NCBI GenBank assembly: GCA_024734555.1
Contig: JANPWX010000161.1
Span: 1,165,370-1,229,369, forward strand
Reading direction: 5' to 3'
Source of the DNA: Trochalopteron elliotii
Taxonomy: Eukaryota; Chordata; Aves; Passeriformes; Leiothrichidae
DNA: 64,000 bases
A program made the position numbers and the translations under genes. Every line of letters begins with the position of its first letter. Within the stretch, counting starts at the first letter, position 1. Positions 62,430 through 64,000 of this stretch are shown piece by piece. The notes under the pieces are model-generated. The model saw only the letters and a list, made by a program, of their open reading frames with translations. It was not told where the DNA came from and searched no databases.

Positions 62430-63075
62430 TGTGGCAGGTGCAGGGACGACCCAAGGAACGAGGCAGATGCAGGCACGCAGCAGGTCAAGGGAAGGCTTCT
62501 ACTCTTTATTCTATAAATCTGACTCCATATATACATTTTTACAAAAGGCCAGAGATTGGCTACACAGGTTGCCACCTCTTGACCTGAATGGTGAACATCA
62601 CCGTCCATCACATTTCTCCACCCAGAGCAGAAAAATGTAAACAATAGATAAATGCTAAAAATACATATTGTTTTTGTGAAGCTGCATGAGAAACTCCAGT
62701 TCAAGAGCATAAACAACAAAAAGACTTTTGCATCAGGGCGACAGAGAGGCGTCGAGTGATTGGGCAGAATCCTGATTGTCACCTTCTAATGTTCAGTGTA
62801 TGGTTGTTTTATATATTTGTTTATGATATGAGCCACCTCCCCATTACACCTCATTGGTCCCTGGTTGAAACCCCCCCCCCTGTTTACACCCCCCCTTTAA
62901 AAAGGTCCTCCCAGGTCTCGTCGTGGTCTCTGGAGAGGCTGACACTCGAGGTGAGGGCTCCATGCAGGAGTTCCAATAAACTCGTTGTGACCCAGCTTCT
63001 GTAGCATCCCTCCTTTCATCCTCCTGCCTTCGCCACGCTGACGCTGCTGAGCCACAAGGACCCGCCGGGGTGACA
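62430..63075 (+). mobile_element. Probable LTR (solo or fragment) of an old endogenous retrovirus-type element
   Basis: The segment can be bounded by TGTGGCAGG and GGGGTGACA (5' TG, 3' CA). On the plus strand it has ATTGG (62853-62857), TTTAAAAAGG (62896-62905) and AATAAA (62975-62980) spaced as CCAAT box, TATA-like box and polyadenylation signal of an LTR. A GGTGCCGAGG stretch just after it could be a decayed primer-binding site. On the minus strand a shorter TATATA/AATAAAG pair exists (62533-62528 and 62510-62505), so orientation is not certain. No target-site duplication or coding remnant was recognised. Family not identified. Confidence 0.5.
62975..62980 (+). terminator. AATAAA polyadenylation signal, probable LTR-supplied site for NTMT2
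   Basis: First canonical AATAAA downstream of the NTMT2 stop on the sense strand, 820 bp after the TGA. A T/G-containing stretch (CTCGTTGTGACC) follows, fitting a cleavage region. Confidence 0.4.
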
Positions 63076-63656
63076 TCGGTGCCGAGGCCAGCTGGGCTTG
63101 AAGAACAGGCACAGTGTCACAGGGACACTGTAGGCACCAGACTGTGCATGAGCCATGGCACTGGGAAGGAGAAAAGCACCTCCTGGAATCCTCCTCACCA
63201 TGCACTGCTCCAGGGCAGCAGCTCCTAAAGCGTCAGGAGAGAATGACAAAGCTGCTCCCAGGAATAGTCTCCTTCTAAATCCTACCTGCTCCATCATTCT
63301 TTCCATTTTTAAAAATTTCCTAACCTTTCCTAACCTCCTTGTCAGATCTCTCTTCCATTAGGCAGTCAATACTGTACAAAACTCATCTTACAGAAAATAA
63401 TTAGGTTTGAAGTTCATGTAGTAGTTAGTACATTTGGGGGTGTTCTGTAGGAGGTGTTAACAACTCTGGTCTTTACTGTGGCACTTAAGTCTTCTGGGAA
63501 TTTAAGAAGGATCTGTCAGATCACTGAAGCAGGACATTCAAGTAACGTCTGGAAGACTTCACCCAAAATTTGGCTGTCCTCTCTACCTGTACTTTAAAAT
63601 ATTTAAATCAAGAATATAAGGGAAGTTTTATCTTTTTGTTGGCATCAGCTATGCAG

Positions 63657-63825
63657 GGTTTTTTTGTTGTTATTTGTTTGTTTGTTTGTTGTGTTTTGGG
63701 GTAATCTTTTTGGTTGGGTTATTTTTTTGTTGGGTTTTTTTTGGGGGGGAGGGTTGGTTTTGGTTTGGGGGTTTTTTTTTTTGTTTGTTTGTTTTGGGGT
63801 TTTTGGTTTTTTTTTTTTTTTCATT
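63657..63825 (+). repeat. T/G-only low-complexity tract
   Basis: About 170 bp almost entirely T and G on the plus strand (TTTGTT units, T10-15 runs, and G runs of 4-7 at about 63743-63800). The complementary strand is A/C only. The ORFs here are compositional artefacts. Confidence 0.9.
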
Positions 63826-63840
63826 TCTGTCAATTTGGAC

Positions 63841-63846
63841 AATAAA
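63841..63846 (+). terminator. Alternative AATAAA polyadenylation signal
   Basis: AATAAA 1.69 kb after the NTMT2 stop, following the T/G-rich tract. Possible distal poly(A) site; no transcript evidence. Confidence 0.25.
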
Positions 63847-64000
63847 ACAACCTGGTTAATTTTCCATTTTTAGGAGCTACTTCATCTTCCTGATGAAGAA
63901 CAATAGTGGTGCATAAGGGATTTCACACTCTGGGGGAAAACTTGGCTGACAATTATCTGCATGTTTGCATTGAAATTTTGTGAAAAGCTTGCCCCACATA

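Larger units (their letters stand above)
63078..64000. other. 3' flank of NTMT2 with T/G-rich low-complexity block
   Basis: No gene was recognised. A CAGTGTC/GACACTG hairpin lies at about 63110-63128. The T/G-rich block and a second AATAAA (63841-63846) follow. The remainder is AT-rich. Confidence 0.7.

Noticed and set aside
63110..63128. Perfect 7-bp hairpin CAGTGTC-ACAGG-GACACTG
   Set aside because: Short stem with no following T run or RNA gene context; expected by chance at this scale.
63645..63873. Lys/Pro/Asn-rich and Phe/Gly-rich ORFs near the right end
   Set aside because: Compositional artefacts of the T/G-only tract.

Overview
This is vertebrate nuclear DNA, almost certainly from a bird. 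Two multi-exon protein-coding genes with GT-AG introns are present. The interspersed repeats are mostly CR1 LINE fragments, including the typical avian 3' end and older amniote-type copies. There are dinucleotide and pentanucleotide microsatellites and one assembly gap. No bacterial, CRISPR or operon-type feature was seen. The gene pair matches the KIFAP3-NTMT2 (METTL11B) neighbourhood of human 1q24; in birds I would expect chromosome 8, but that is recollection.

Layout. Positions 125-33995 (minus strand) hold coding exons 1-16 of KIFAP3, the cargo-adaptor subunit of heterotrimeric kinesin-2. All 16 exons join in frame to give 632 codons, about 80% of the usual ~790-residue protein. The C-terminal exons lie left of the window. 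The start codon sits at the edge of a G-rich/C-rich CpG-type promoter that is interrupted by a 393-bp run of N (34061-34453). Positions 34454-46080 are intergenic, with one CR1 fragment, a (CA)33 tract and a (GTTTA)9 array. Positions 46234-62155 (plus strand) hold all four coding exons of NTMT2, an N-terminal protein methyltransferase of 282 residues. Downstream is a probable LTR fragment with its own polyadenylation signal in the sense orientation, then a T/G-rich low-complexity stretch. The two genes are divergent, with about 12 kb between their start codons, and no functional link is evident.

Main points of interest. (1) KIFAP3 intron 7 has the full signature of a U12-type AT-AC intron: ATATCCTTT donor, TCCTTAAC branch site and AC acceptor. 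(2) The donor of KIFAP3 intron 16 also looks U12-like. (3) NTMT2 has Tyr195 where NTMT1 has catalytic His140, and Asp89 at the Asn/Gly position reported to control methylation state. (4) KIFAP3 intron 9 stays open in frame with exon 9 for 149 codons. (5) A 276-codon ORF of unknown nature lies antisense in NTMT2 intron 1. (6) A CR1 inserted inside another CR1 and a sense-strand LTR downstream of NTMT2 record local repeat history. I found no convincing wholly new biological system here. The minor-spliceosome intron and the methyltransferase active-site changes are the strongest leads. Comparisons with human proteins are from memory and should be checked by alignment.
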